Translations under genes and position numbers: made by a program
The notes under the pieces: model-generated
Databases searched by the model: none
What the model was told of the DNA's origin: nothing
The model's input: the letters and a program-made list of their open reading frames with translations, nothing else
Assembly: GCA_016744775.1 (NCBI GenBank)
Contig: JADGDS010000002.1
Coordinates: forward strand, 310,001-374,000
Length of the DNA: 64,000 nt
Reading direction: 5' to 3'
Source of the DNA: Candidatus Marithrix sp.
GTDB taxonomy: Bacteria > Pseudomonadota > Gammaproteobacteria > Beggiatoales > Beggiatoaceae
In this document: positions 56,312 through 64,000 of the stretch, piece by piece
How positions within the stretch are numbered: the first letter of the stretch is position 1
How the letters are laid out: each line of letters begins with the position of its first letter

Positions 56312-57628
56312 ATGAAGAGAGATAAGATAATATCAATACTTGAAGATTGGAACTTTTGGTCAAAACCTTTAAAAAAAACCTTTCCTAGAAAGATTTATGA
56401 AAATGAAGTTTTTAAAAAATCAAAAACTGATGAAATCATTATTTTAAAAGGTGTCAGAAGAAGTGGTAAATCAACCATTCTGCTTAATCATCTTAAAAAT
56501 CTTATTAATTCCGGCATCCCAAAAGAACAAATTTTATTTGTAAACTTAGAAGATCCTAGATTTATCCCTTATCTTTCAGTTGATTTACTCGAAGATATAA
56601 AAAATAGCTATTTATATTATTTGAATCCTACAGCTAAACCTTATATTTTTTTAGATGAAGTGCAAAATATTGAAAATTTTGAAAAATGGCTGGTGAAAGA
56701 GTATGAATTAAATTTATCACATCTTTTTGTAAGCGGTTCAAATTCACAATTGCTTAGCAAGGAAATAGGAACTTCATTGAGTGGTAGATATCTTGATATT
56801 GAAATGCTGCCCCTAAGTTTTAAAGAATTTCTTAGCTTTAAGTCTTGCAATGTAAATACAAAATATGAGTTGATTTCAAAAAGACTTCAATTAGAAAAAT
56901 ATTTTGAAGAATTTATGCAATATGGAGCTTTTCCGAAAGTTGTATTAACTGATGATATTGAACTTAAAGAGGCTGAATTAAAAAGCTATTTTGATTCTAT
57001 TCTGCTTCGCGATATTGTGGCTAGGTATAAGTTAGACAATTTTAGGGCTTTAGAACAATTATCAATTTTTTTATTATCTTCAATCTCAAATCAAATTTCA
57101 ATAAATAAAATTAAAAATCATTTAGGAGTTTCTTTTGATTTGGCAAATCGATATTTTGAGTATTTGCAAAACACTTACTTAATTCAGCCTATTTATCTTT
57201 TTGATTGGTCATATAAAAAGCAAATTTCAAATCCTAAGAAGATATATTCTGTTGATGTAGGGCTTTCTAAGAGAGTTTCGTTTGAAGTTGGGCAAAGGTT
57301 TGGGGATATATTAGAAAATATTGTATTTTTGGAACTTAGAAGAAGATACAGTGAAATATACTATTTCAAAACTTCGCAAAATTATGAAGTTGATTTTTTA
57401 ATCAAACATAAACAACAAATTACTCATTTGATTCAAGTTTCTCAAACCTTAGAAAATAAGAAAACTAAACAAAGAGAATTAAGAGCTTTATTAAAAGCTA
57501 AAAATGAATTGAAAACAAGTGAGGATGCTAAATTGTATATTATTACAATGGATGATACTAGTGTTGAAACTATTGATGATTATGAGATTCAGATTATTAA
57601 TATATTAGAGTGGTTATTGGAAATCTAA
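56312..57628 (+). CDS. DUF4143-type P-loop ATPase
   Basis: This 438-residue protein has Walker A ILKGVRRSGKSTILLNHL, Walker B YIFLDEVQNIENF and an SGSNSQLL sensor motif. A C-terminal DUF4143 domain spans ~200-400 with an FLELRRRY segment and a nuclease-like YEVDFLI. These ATPases are spread by horizontal transfer in many phyla and their function is unknown. It stands alone between cbbY and a GC-rich palindrome, with no cargo genes. Confidence 0.88.
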   Translation: MKRDKIISILEDWNFWSKPLKKTFPRKIYENEVFKKSKTDEIIILKGVRRSGKSTILLNHLKNLINSGIPKEQILFVNLEDPRFIPYLSVDLLEDIKNSYLYYLNPTAKPYIFLDEVQNIENFEKWLVKEYELNLSHLFVSGSNSQLLSKEIGTSLSGRYLDIEMLPLSFKEFLSFKSCNVNTKYELISKRLQLEKYFEEFMQYGAFPKVVLTDDIELKEAELKSYFDSILLRDIVARYKLDNFRALEQLSIFLLSSISNQISINKIKNHLGVSFDLANRYFEYLQNTYLIQPIYLFDWSYKKQISNPKKIYSVDVGLSKRVSFEVGQRFGDILENIVFLELRRRYSEIYYFKTSQNYEVDFLIKHKQQITHLIQVSQTLENKKTKQRELRALLKAKNELKTSEDAKLYIITMDDTSVETIDDYEIQIINILEWLLEI

Positions 57629-57699
57629 TAGCATTGCTATTAGTTAAGCTAGTTTGAACTCTAGAGCATGAAATTATTTCAAATTGATGTTACGCAGAC

Positions 57700-57775
57700 A
57701 AGCCCCCCAACCCCCTAAAGGGGGAGTACCATTTCTTGCACAGTCTGGCTCCCCCTTTAGGGGGTTGGGGGGCTT
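57700..57775. repeat. GC-rich 27-bp inverted repeat
   Basis: Arms 57700-57726 and 57749-57775 are exact reverse complements (core CCCCCAACCCCC, CTAAAGGGGG). The arms read through in one frame as RQAPQPPKGG-like peptides, a known repeat-derived false gene. It is different from the other palindrome families here and far higher in GC than its surroundings, suggesting a mobile origin. Confidence 0.9.
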
Positions 57776-57809
57776 TTATCATCACTTATTAAGAGAGATG
57801 TCTATTAAA

Positions 57810-57827
57810 ATGGGGCTAAAGCCCCAT
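57810..57827 (-). terminator. Terminator for the fmdB-aspS operon
   Basis: A perfect 7-bp stem ATGGGGC / GCCCCAT with loop TAAA lies 5 bases beyond the aspS stop. On the minus strand it is followed by TTTTAAT. Confidence 0.75.
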
Positions 57828-57832
57828 CTCCA

Positions 57833-59572
57833 TTATTGTCGTAAACGAATATGCAATTCACGTAATTGTTCTTGACTCACAGCAGATGGTGCTGATGTCA
57901 ATAAACAGCTAGCTGTTTGTGTTTTCGGAAATGCTATTACGTCACGAATTGAATCGGCTCCTGTCATTAACATTACTAAACGATCTAATCCAAATGCTAA
58001 ACCACCATGTGGTGGGCAGCCATAGTTTAGAGCGTCTAGTAAAAAGCCAAATTTTTCTCGCGCTTCATCTTCTTCAATGCCTAATACACGGAAAACTGCC
58101 GCTTGCATTTCTGGATTATGAATACGAATTGAACCGCCGCCAATTTCTGAGCCATTTAAGATCATATCATAAGCTCTTGATAAACATGCGCCCGGTTGTG
58201 TTTCTATATCATCAACATTTGGTGCAGTGAATGGGTGGTGTAAAGATGTCCAATTTTTACCATCTTTTTCAAACATCGGAAAGTCAACTATCCATAGCGG
58301 TTTCCATCCGGCTTCGACTATTTGCATGTCTTCTGCAACTTTTACACGTAAAGCACCCAAGGCTTCATTGACAATTTTAGTTTTATCCGCGCCAAAGAAA
58401 ATTAAGCTACCAGTTTCAGCCTTAGTACGTTTTAAAATTTCTTTTATAGCTTCTTCAGGTAAGAATTTTAAAATCGGCGACTGAAGCCCATCTTCATTAA
58501 CTTTAATATAAGCTAAACCTTTAGCACCATAAATACCAACAAATTTGGTATAAGCATCAATTTTTTTACGTGATAAGCTATTGCCATTAGGTACGCATAA
58601 TGCAGCAACGCGCCCTTCAGGATCTTGAGCTGGCTTAGAAAATACCTTAAATTCTACATCAGTAAGTAAATCACCAACATCAACTAATTCTAAAGGTACA
58701 CGTAAATCAGGTTTATCACTTCCATAACGACGCATAGCTTCTTCATAAGTCATGCTTGGAAATGATTCAGGCAATTCTTGATTTAAAATTTGTTTAAACA
58801 TTTGCCGTATCATTGTTTCCATCAACTGTTTGATAGTTGTTTCATCAATAAACGACATTTCAATATCTAATTGAGTAAATTCAGGTTGCCTATCTGCTCG
58901 TAAATCTTCATCACGGAAACAGCGTACTATTTGATAATAGCGTTCCATGCCAGACATCATCAATAATTGCTTAAACAATTGTGGTGATTGTGGCAAGGCA
59001 AAAAATTGTCCGTCATGTGTGCGACTAGGTACTAAATAATCACGTGCCCCTTCAGGTGTAGCCTTAGTAAGCATAGGCGTTTCTATTTCTAAAAAGCCTT
59101 CTTGATCTAAGAAATTACGCAAGAAACTATTGACTTTGGCGCGTAATTGCAATCGTTGTTGCATTTTAGGGCGACGTAAATCAATATAACGATGACGTAA
59201 GCGAATTTCTTCACTTACATTCATATGTTCTTCATCTAATTGAAAAGGCGGTGTTTGGGCACTATTAAAAATTTCAACTTTTTGAGTTAAAACTTCTACT
59301 TTACCACTAGATAAGTTTGAATTTTCAGTACCTTCAGGGCGATAACGTACAATTCCAGTGATACGTAAAACATATTCGCTACGTACTTTTTCAGCCATAG
59401 CGAAGGCATCAGCAGTTTCGGGATCAAATACAACTTGAACCAAACCTTCACGATCACGCAGATCAATAAAAATTAATCCGCCATGATCGCGACGACGATG
59501 CACCCAGCCGCATAAAAAAATTTGTTGATCTAATAAAGATTCATTAATTTGTCCACAGTAGTGGCTACGCAT
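57833..59572 (-). CDS. aspS: Aspartyl-tRNA synthetase
   Basis: The 579 residues start [16 protein letters not shown], with the anticodon-binding OB fold first. Class II motif 2 ([19 protein letters not shown]) follows. A GAD insert spans ~310-400, and motif 3 is [16 protein letters not shown]. This is the long bacterial form. A short FmdB-like zinc-ribbon gene lies 22 bases upstream in the same direction, the usual gammaproteobacterial arrangement. Compared with E. coli AspRS (590 residues) the length is normal. Confidence 0.97.
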   Translation of the reverse strand: MRSHYCGQINESLLDQQIFLCGWVHRRRDHGGLIFIDLRDREGLVQVVFDPETADAFAMAEKVRSEYVLRITGIVRYRPEGTENSNLSSGKVEVLTQKVEIFNSAQTPPFQLDEEHMNVSEEIRLRHRYIDLRRPKMQQRLQLRAKVNSFLRNFLDQEGFLEIETPMLTKATPEGARDYLVPSRTHDGQFFALPQSPQLFKQLLMMSGMERYYQIVRCFRDEDLRADRQPEFTQLDIEMSFIDETTIKQLMETMIRQMFKQILNQELPESFPSMTYEEAMRRYGSDKPDLRVPLELVDVGDLLTDVEFKVFSKPAQDPEGRVAALCVPNGNSLSRKKIDAYTKFVGIYGAKGLAYIKVNEDGLQSPILKFLPEEAIKEILKRTKAETGSLIFFGADKTKIVNEALGALRVKVAEDMQIVEAGWKPLWIVDFPMFEKDGKNWTSLHHPFTAPNVDDIETQPGACLSRAYDMILNGSEIGGGSIRIHNPEMQAAVFRVLGIEEDEAREKFGFLLDALNYGCPPHGGLAFGLDRLVMLMTGADSIRDVIAFPKTQTASCLLTSAPSAVSQEQLRELHIRLRQ

Positions 59573-59594
59573 GATTTTCCTTAAACTTACTTAA

Positions 59595-59840
59595 CTAACT
59601 AGGGCAAGAACCACTGCTACAAGGAGCAGGGGTGGATGGAGGAGGAGTGCTAGATTTTTTATCTTTAAAATCAGTTTCATACCATCCATTACCTTTCAGT
59701 TGAAAGGCACTAGCAGATATTTGTTTTTTTAAAGTGTTATTGTGACAACTTGGACATTCTTCCAAAGGATCATCACTCATTTTTTGTATAATTTCCAACT
59801 CATGACCACATGAGTTGCAAGCGTATTCATAAATAGGCAT
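59595..59840 (-). CDS. FmdB-family zinc ribbon protein
   Basis: This 81-residue protein has MPIYEYACNSCGHELEI and ECPSCHNN, two CxxC pairs forming a zinc ribbon, then KGNGWYETDFK and a Ser/Pro tail with a CSSGSCPS end. It is a putative regulatory protein often found before aspS, as here. The role is unknown. Confidence 0.93.
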   Translation of the reverse strand: MPIYEYACNSCGHELEIIQKMSDDPLEECPSCHNNTLKKQISASAFQLKGNGWYETDFKDKKSSTPPPSTPAPCSSGSCPS

Positions 59841-60013
59841 TAATTACTCCATTAAAAATTATTATTAATATATGAATATTATATTATACTATTCACCATA
59901 TTACAATATATAAAATGTTCCATTATATTATAATATGATATTATGTGAATTATTAATCCAAAGATTTTTTACTTGTATTAATAATTCATTTTAATTTTGA
60001 GAGTATATTTAAT

Positions 60014-63000
60014 ATGAAACACAACCAATTCAAAATAACAGCACCACCGATTTTTAGGTGGTTGTTATTTGTTTTAATATTCCTGTCACAAGTGCCTGTT
60101 TATGCAGCTGTGCCAAACTTTGCATCTGGTTATCCTAAAGTAGATGCGGCTGAAACTAAACATAGCTCCTTAAAATTACAAGTTCAAACTAATGAAACTG
60201 GTAAAGCCTATTATGTTGTATTAGCAGATGGAGCAACCGCACCTACCGCAGATCAAGTCAAAGCTGGGCAAGATGATCAAGGCACTGCTATTGATGCTGA
60301 TAAAAAAGGTGTTTTAACTTTAACTGCTGAAACTCAAGCTGATAGTTATATCATAGGTTTAGAAGCAGAAATTACTTATAATATTTATGTAGTCGCAGAA
60401 GATTCTGCTCAAACTGTAAATACTCCAGTGTTAGTGGATGCTACCACCAGTGCAACAACAATACGTGCTGCTGATACTACTCCGCCAGTGTTTGATAGTC
60501 TTGGTAATTCCAAAACTGTTGGAACAACTACAATTGATTTTGAAGTGAAAATTAATGAAAATGGTACAGCCAATTATGTAGTTTTAGATGATAATGCTAC
60601 AGCACCAACAGAGGCACAAGTTAAGAATGGACAAGATAATGCTAATGAGGATGTAGATGCTAATAAAAAAGGAAATTTGACATTAACTGCTAATACAGCT
60701 GCTATTGCTTCTATAACTGGTTTAACCTCATCAACTAGTTATGATCTTTACATAATAGCAGAAGATGCTGAAGGTAATGTTGCAACTGCTGAAACATTTT
60801 CGTTCACTACACTTGCTCCTTTAACTAATATTACTGGTGATTACGATAATACAGGTACAACTCTTACTGATATTAATATTGCAGCAGGCGTAACAATAAC
60901 TGGTGGCACACTAGCTGGTACAATCACAGGTGATGCGACAAATCCTCCTACATTGGATGGTGTGACAATTGCCTCTGGTGCCACATTAAGTTATGTAATT
61001 TTGAGTAGTACTGTAGTTTTACCTTCTTCACTTACTACAATTACTTTTGGTTTAGGAGTTCAATTTCAAAGTTTATCAATTATAACTACAATAGGTTTTG
61101 ACTTAACTTCCATTCTACCAGTCTTTATTCCTCCTGTTATACAAAACATTACTATACCAGCAATAATAGATTTATCTGCTAAATTAATAACAACTGGTGG
61201 TAGCTTGTTCAGTGCTATCACTCCAGCAAGCACGGTTTCAGTTTTTGGATCTGGCGCAACAATAACTTCAAGGAAAGGAAGACTAAAAGTTAAGCTTAGT
61301 GATGGTGGAATGTGTGGATTTAGACCATCTAAGGCAAATTCAGGTGGTAGTACTAGAAGAAGTCTTCGCATTTCTACTGGAAATGAATATGGGTTTGGAA
61401 ATGTATTATATCTTACTGCTGATGGTGTAGAAATTAAAAATCAACCATCTGTACAAAACTTAGAAAGTTTAACAACATATTTAACCAGTAAGGGATTCAC
61501 TAGCTTAGAAGTCAAAGAGAATGGTAATATATCGGCAGAGAAAGATGGTAAGACTATTAACTTCAGACCCTCTATAACAAGCTTGGAAGATCAGAACGGA
61601 ACGCTTGGATTTCAAGATGATAAATCATTTGAAGACGGTGGCTTAGTTACATTTATCTTTGCAGAAGATGAAAGCGGAGAAACACGTAAACAAGTTCTAT
61701 ATCCTGCACCAGCATCACTTGATAATATGACTGAAACACCAGTTACTATGCTTACTCAGAATGATCAAGAAATGGAATCTTATCCAGAAGATGGTAAAAT
61801 TAAGTTTGAGTTTAATGGTACAACTTATGAAGGTACATTGGATTATTATGTAGAAACAGGAACGTCAACATCATTTGCAGTGGCTGATAATTCAGATCAT
61901 TTCTTAATTACCTATACTGATGGTACAAAGCAAAAACTATTTAAGTTGCCAGTTCCTGTTACAACAACACCAACTCAACAAACAGGTGGTGGCACTAATC
62001 CTGTTGTTGATCCTGTTGTTGATCCTGTTGTTGATCCTATTATTGATGAGCCACTAACTGGTACCATTAAAAATGAAGGAATATTGGAAAATATTGCTTT
62101 ATCAATAGATACTGTGATAGAAGGTGGTATTCTACAAGGTAAAATTGTTGGACCAGCTAATGGATTTGCTAATTTAGATAATTTAAAAATTGCTGCTAAT
62201 AGCATAGTCAGTAATGTCATTATTGGTAAAGATGTTACTTTTGGTGCAGGTGTCAGTCTAAAAGATGTTATCTTTGCTGAGGGTGTAACTATACCTCTTG
62301 ATATTAAATTAGGTACTGGGGTGAAATTTACCGCAGCAAATGATATACCAGTAGGTTTTGACATAACTACAACTCTACCCAGCTTTAAAGCTCAAGTAGC
62401 AGAAGTAGAACAACCAGCAGCAATTGATTTATCTGCTGATCCAGTTGTAAATGGTAAAGGTTTATTACAAAAAATTAATGAACAACCTGATTTTGCAGGT
62501 AATGATTTAGCAATGGATCAAAGTAATAAAACTGGTAATCTACAACTTGAAATTGAAGGTTTAATTTTTGAAGTTACTCCAGTTAAAGTAAAAGGTGCTT
62601 CTAAAGCAGGTGGTACTGAATCAGTACGATTAGGCTTTGGAAATACAGTTATCTTTACAACTAAAGATGGTCTCGAAATTGAAGCTTATCCAGTGGTGCA
62701 AAGCATAACAACGCTAAAAGCCCTATTAGCTGCACTTAACATCACAAAATTCACTATCACAGAAGAAGGTAATCTGAAAGTACCAACTCTTGATGATAGA
62801 CTTTGGATTAGCGGCAGAGCGACATTATCAAGTGAACCAGCCAATGTTGAAGAAGTAACTGGCTTCAAATTTAAAGGCGATTTAGTAGTATTAGTCTTTG
62901 AAAATAGCAATGGCGAAAAACGTCAACAAGTGCTATATCCAGCACCTGCGTCAAATGCCATAATTCAACAAACTGGAGGAGCATCATTAAGCGAAGAAGG

Positions 63001-63193
63001 AATTTTATCCTTTAAACTTGGTGAAAAAGCTTATACAGGTAGATTGGATTATGGAATAGAAACAGGAGAAGCAACAGAAGGTTATAAAGTTACCGACATT
63101 GAAGATATCAATGGAGATGGCGCAAAAGACTTTTTGATTACTTATCCTCAAGGTGACAAGCAAAAACTATTTGCTTTACCTCCTACTGAATAG
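60014..63193 (+). CDS. Large secreted surface protein with internal duplication
   Basis: Of 1059 residues, 1-33 are a signal peptide (VPVYAA). Two Fn3-like domains of ~100 residues (~35-135 and ~155-255) share the NYVVL-x-D-x-A-x-A-P-T-x-x-Q-V-K-x-G-Q-D pattern. Two long modules (~270-650 and ~690-1059) follow, each with a polymer-forming beta-solenoid-like stretch and a tail with QVLYPAPAS and KQKLF-x-LP. A VDPVVDPVVDPVVDP linker joins them. The second module ends with a calcium-site-like DINGDGAKD. No anchor is visible. It is probably a structural surface or matrix protein; the family is not recognised. Confidence 0.75.
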   Translation: MKHNQFKITAPPIFRWLLFVLIFLSQVPVYAAVPNFASGYPKVDAAETKHSSLKLQVQTNETGKAYYVVLADGATAPTADQVKAGQDDQGTAIDADKKGVLTLTAETQADSYIIGLEAEITYNIYVVAEDSAQTVNTPVLVDATTSATTIRAADTTPPVFDSLGNSKTVGTTTIDFEVKINENGTANYVVLDDNATAPTEAQVKNGQDNANEDVDANKKGNLTLTANTAAIASITGLTSSTSYDLYIIAEDAEGNVATAETFSFTTLAPLTNITGDYDNTGTTLTDINIAAGVTITGGTLAGTITGDATNPPTLDGVTIASGATLSYVILSSTVVLPSSLTTITFGLGVQFQSLSIITTIGFDLTSILPVFIPPVIQNITIPAIIDLSAKLITTGGSLFSAITPASTVSVFGSGATITSRKGRLKVKLSDGGMCGFRPSKANSGGSTRRSLRISTGNEYGFGNVLYLTADGVEIKNQPSVQNLESLTTYLTSKGFTSLEVKENGNISAEKDGKTINFRPSITSLEDQNGTLGFQDDKSFEDGGLVTFIFAEDESGETRKQVLYPAPASLDNMTETPVTMLTQNDQEMESYPEDGKIKFEFNGTTYEGTLDYYVETGTSTSFAVADNSDHFLITYTDGTKQKLFKLPVPVTTTPTQQTGGGTNPVVDPVVDPVVDPIIDEPLTGTIKNEGILENIALSIDTVIEGGILQGKIVGPANGFANLDNLKIAANSIVSNVIIGKDVTFGAGVSLKDVIFAEGVTIPLDIKLGTGVKFTAANDIPVGFDITTTLPSFKAQVAEVEQPAAIDLSADPVVNGKGLLQKINEQPDFAGNDLAMDQSNKTGNLQLEIEGLIFEVTPVKVKGASKAGGTESVRLGFGNTVIFTTKDGLEIEAYPVVQSITTLKALLAALNITKFTITEEGNLKVPTLDDRLWISGRATLSSEPANVEEVTGFKFKGDLVVLVFENSNGEKRQQVLYPAPASNAIIQQTGGASLSEEGILSFKLGEKAYTGRLDYGIETGEATEGYKVTDIEDINGDGAKDFLITYPQGDKQKLFALPPTE

Positions 63194-63206
63194 TAGCTAG
63201 CTATAT

Positions 63207-63240
63207 AAACCTGACAGGTTTGAAAAAACCTGTCAGGTTT
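63207..63240. terminator. CTGACAGG palindrome acting as terminator
   Basis: Arms AAACCTGACAGGTTT and AAACCTGTCAGGTTT with loop GAAA are followed by TTTTT, a strong rho-independent terminator for the gene at 60014. It ends 4 bases before the stop codon of the convergent gene. Same family as 10232, 10298 and 14719. Confidence 0.85.
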
Positions 63241-63243
63241 TTT

Positions 63244-64000
63244 TTATTGTTTATATTTTTCAGTTATTTCAAATAAAATAATTCGATCTAACCAAACCTG
63301 CCCATCGAAAAAGTCATCTATTGCTTTCTGCATTTCTGTATCATCAATTATACCATCTGGACCAGCGTAAATACTTATAATATCAGTTTTTTTCGCGATC
63401 TCTACTTCAATATTAGCTAAATTACCAGCACTATCTAAAATGCTTATTGTGTCATGCCCTTCATAATTTAGAGGAGCGGTATAACTTGTTTTTATTATAT
63501 TTTTTTCTTCTAATTTCAGTTGATTATCTGCTATTTTACCTAAATTAGCTGTTATGGTATAACTACCAGTACCACCACCTATTGAAATAGGCTGTGTTTC
63601 ATTACGATTAATATATAAAGTTTTAGGTGAAGCAAATAATCTGGTGGAATAGACATTGATTTGAGCTTGTGCAGTTTTGCCACTATTGTCTTGTACTTTT
63701 ACTTGATAACTACCTCTTACTTTTGGAGCAGTATAAGTAATGTTATCATCTTTTTTTACATAATCACCAGAATCAACTATCCAGTTATAAGGCGCAGCAC
63801 CTCCAATACTAGTTAAACTAGTACTATCTTCTGGATAAACATGTCGCATTGATGGGGTTATTACAAAGCCACCGGCAGAAACTTCTAAAACTGCTGTTGC
63901 TTTATCACCTTTATAATCAAATACATGAATAAATGCTGGTCCAAAATTATCCGGGGCTGTCCATGTTACAGTTTTGCCTTTAGTGTTATTTAATTTACCT
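63244..64000 (-). CDS. Ig-repeat surface protein (3' part, runs off the window)
   Basis: The minus frame stays open from the stop at 63244 to the edge (252 codons); the ATG at 63849 is internal, because the same frame continues upstream with GKTVTWTAPDNFGPAF. The visible part holds Ig-like beta repeats (~85 residues each: GGFVITPSMRHVYPEDST, then YNWIVDSGDY with TAPKVRGSYQVKV, and a later GGGTGSYTITA with TAPLNYEGHDTI). It ends in a possible calcium site, AGPDGIIDDTEMQKAI, like an EF hand. No membrane anchor is seen at the C-terminus. The rest of the gene, including the signal peptide, is outside the window. Confidence 0.75.
   Translation of the reverse strand, partial: GKLNNTKGKTVTWTAPDNFGPAFIHVFDYKGDKATAVLEVSAGGFVITPSMRHVYPEDSTSLTSIGGAAPYNWIVDSGDYVKKDDNITYTAPKVRGSYQVKVQDNSGKTAQAQINVYSTRLFASPKTLYINRNETQPISIGGGTGSYTITANLGKIADNQLKLEEKNIIKTSYTAPLNYEGHDTISILDSAGNLANIEVEIAKKTDIISIYAGPDGIIDDTEMQKAIDDFFDGQVWLDRIILFEITEKYKQ

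Noticed and set aside
57684..57875. A 63-codon open frame reading RQAPQPPKGG
   Set aside because: It is a translation through the GC-rich inverted repeat at 57700-57775; the same peptide is produced wherever this kind of repeat occurs and there is no start signal or homologue.
61999..62049. A CRISPR-like array
   Set aside because: The 12-base GTTGTTGATCCT units are contiguous with no spacers and encode the VDPVVDP linker in frame. No CRISPR array was seen anywhere in the window.

Overview
The window is AT-rich DNA from a gammaproteobacterium. The gene orders epmB/efp, rne/rluC, pilD-coaE-zapD, rpe-gph-trpE-trpG and a Pil-Chp chemotaxis cluster ending in a FimV-like gene are all gammaproteobacterial. 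A CbbY-type phosphatase, many large surface proteins, caspase and CHAT proteases, numerous toxin-antitoxin pairs and many short palindromic repeats suggest a large-genome sulfur oxidiser of the Beggiatoa/Thiothrix/Thiomargarita group (Thiotrichales). That placement is inference; no rRNA or tRNA gene was found to test it.

Layout. 1-10.2 kb is housekeeping: the start of epmB, efp, a methyltransferase, a receiver-phosphatase regulator, a YciK-type reductase, RNase E, then rluC-HAD-sppA-SPOR-crcB-serS. 10.2-17.1 kb is an unstable accessory island. It holds a caspase/FGE lipoprotein whose last ~120 bp look like the variable region of a diversity-generating retroelement, a DUF4384 protein, an OmpA-like protein and an intact AAA/PD-(D/E)XK gene. 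Around these lie fragments of a second copy of the same gene block; each copy has lost what the other kept. 17.2-34 kb holds pgsA, a HisG-like gene and a surface cluster: a two-partner secretion pore (TpsB), a short TpsA exoprotein, a secreted CHAT/TPR protein, a CHASE2 membrane protein, a subtilisin-like protease, three secreted proteins of unknown function and two toxin-antitoxin pairs, one with a broken toxin.

34-38.9 kb has a partial Bat module (DUF4381-BatA), a PIN toxin-antitoxin pair, ygfZ, a HEPN/MNT pair and an AmiC-type amidase. 39-44.6 kb is rpe-gph-trpE-trpG-pilD-coaE-zapD. 44.7-54.9 kb is the chemosensory cluster (response regulator, NMT1-like lipoprotein, CheW, MCP, hybrid CheA/ChpA, two CheW-like proteins, FimV-like protein), probably controlling type IV pili. 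55-64 kb has a small curlin-like secreted protein, a CbbY phosphatase, a DUF4143 ATPase, fmdB-aspS, a 1059-residue surface protein and the 3' part of an Ig-repeat surface protein that runs off the window.

The most interesting signals are the DGR-like hypervariable 3' end of the caspase/FGE gene with no reverse transcriptase in the window, the duplicated island with complementary gene loss around it, the TPS-CHAT-CHASE2-subtilase surface cluster with a shared unnamed C-terminal domain, and a 25-nt element shared by the starts of rne and tpsB.
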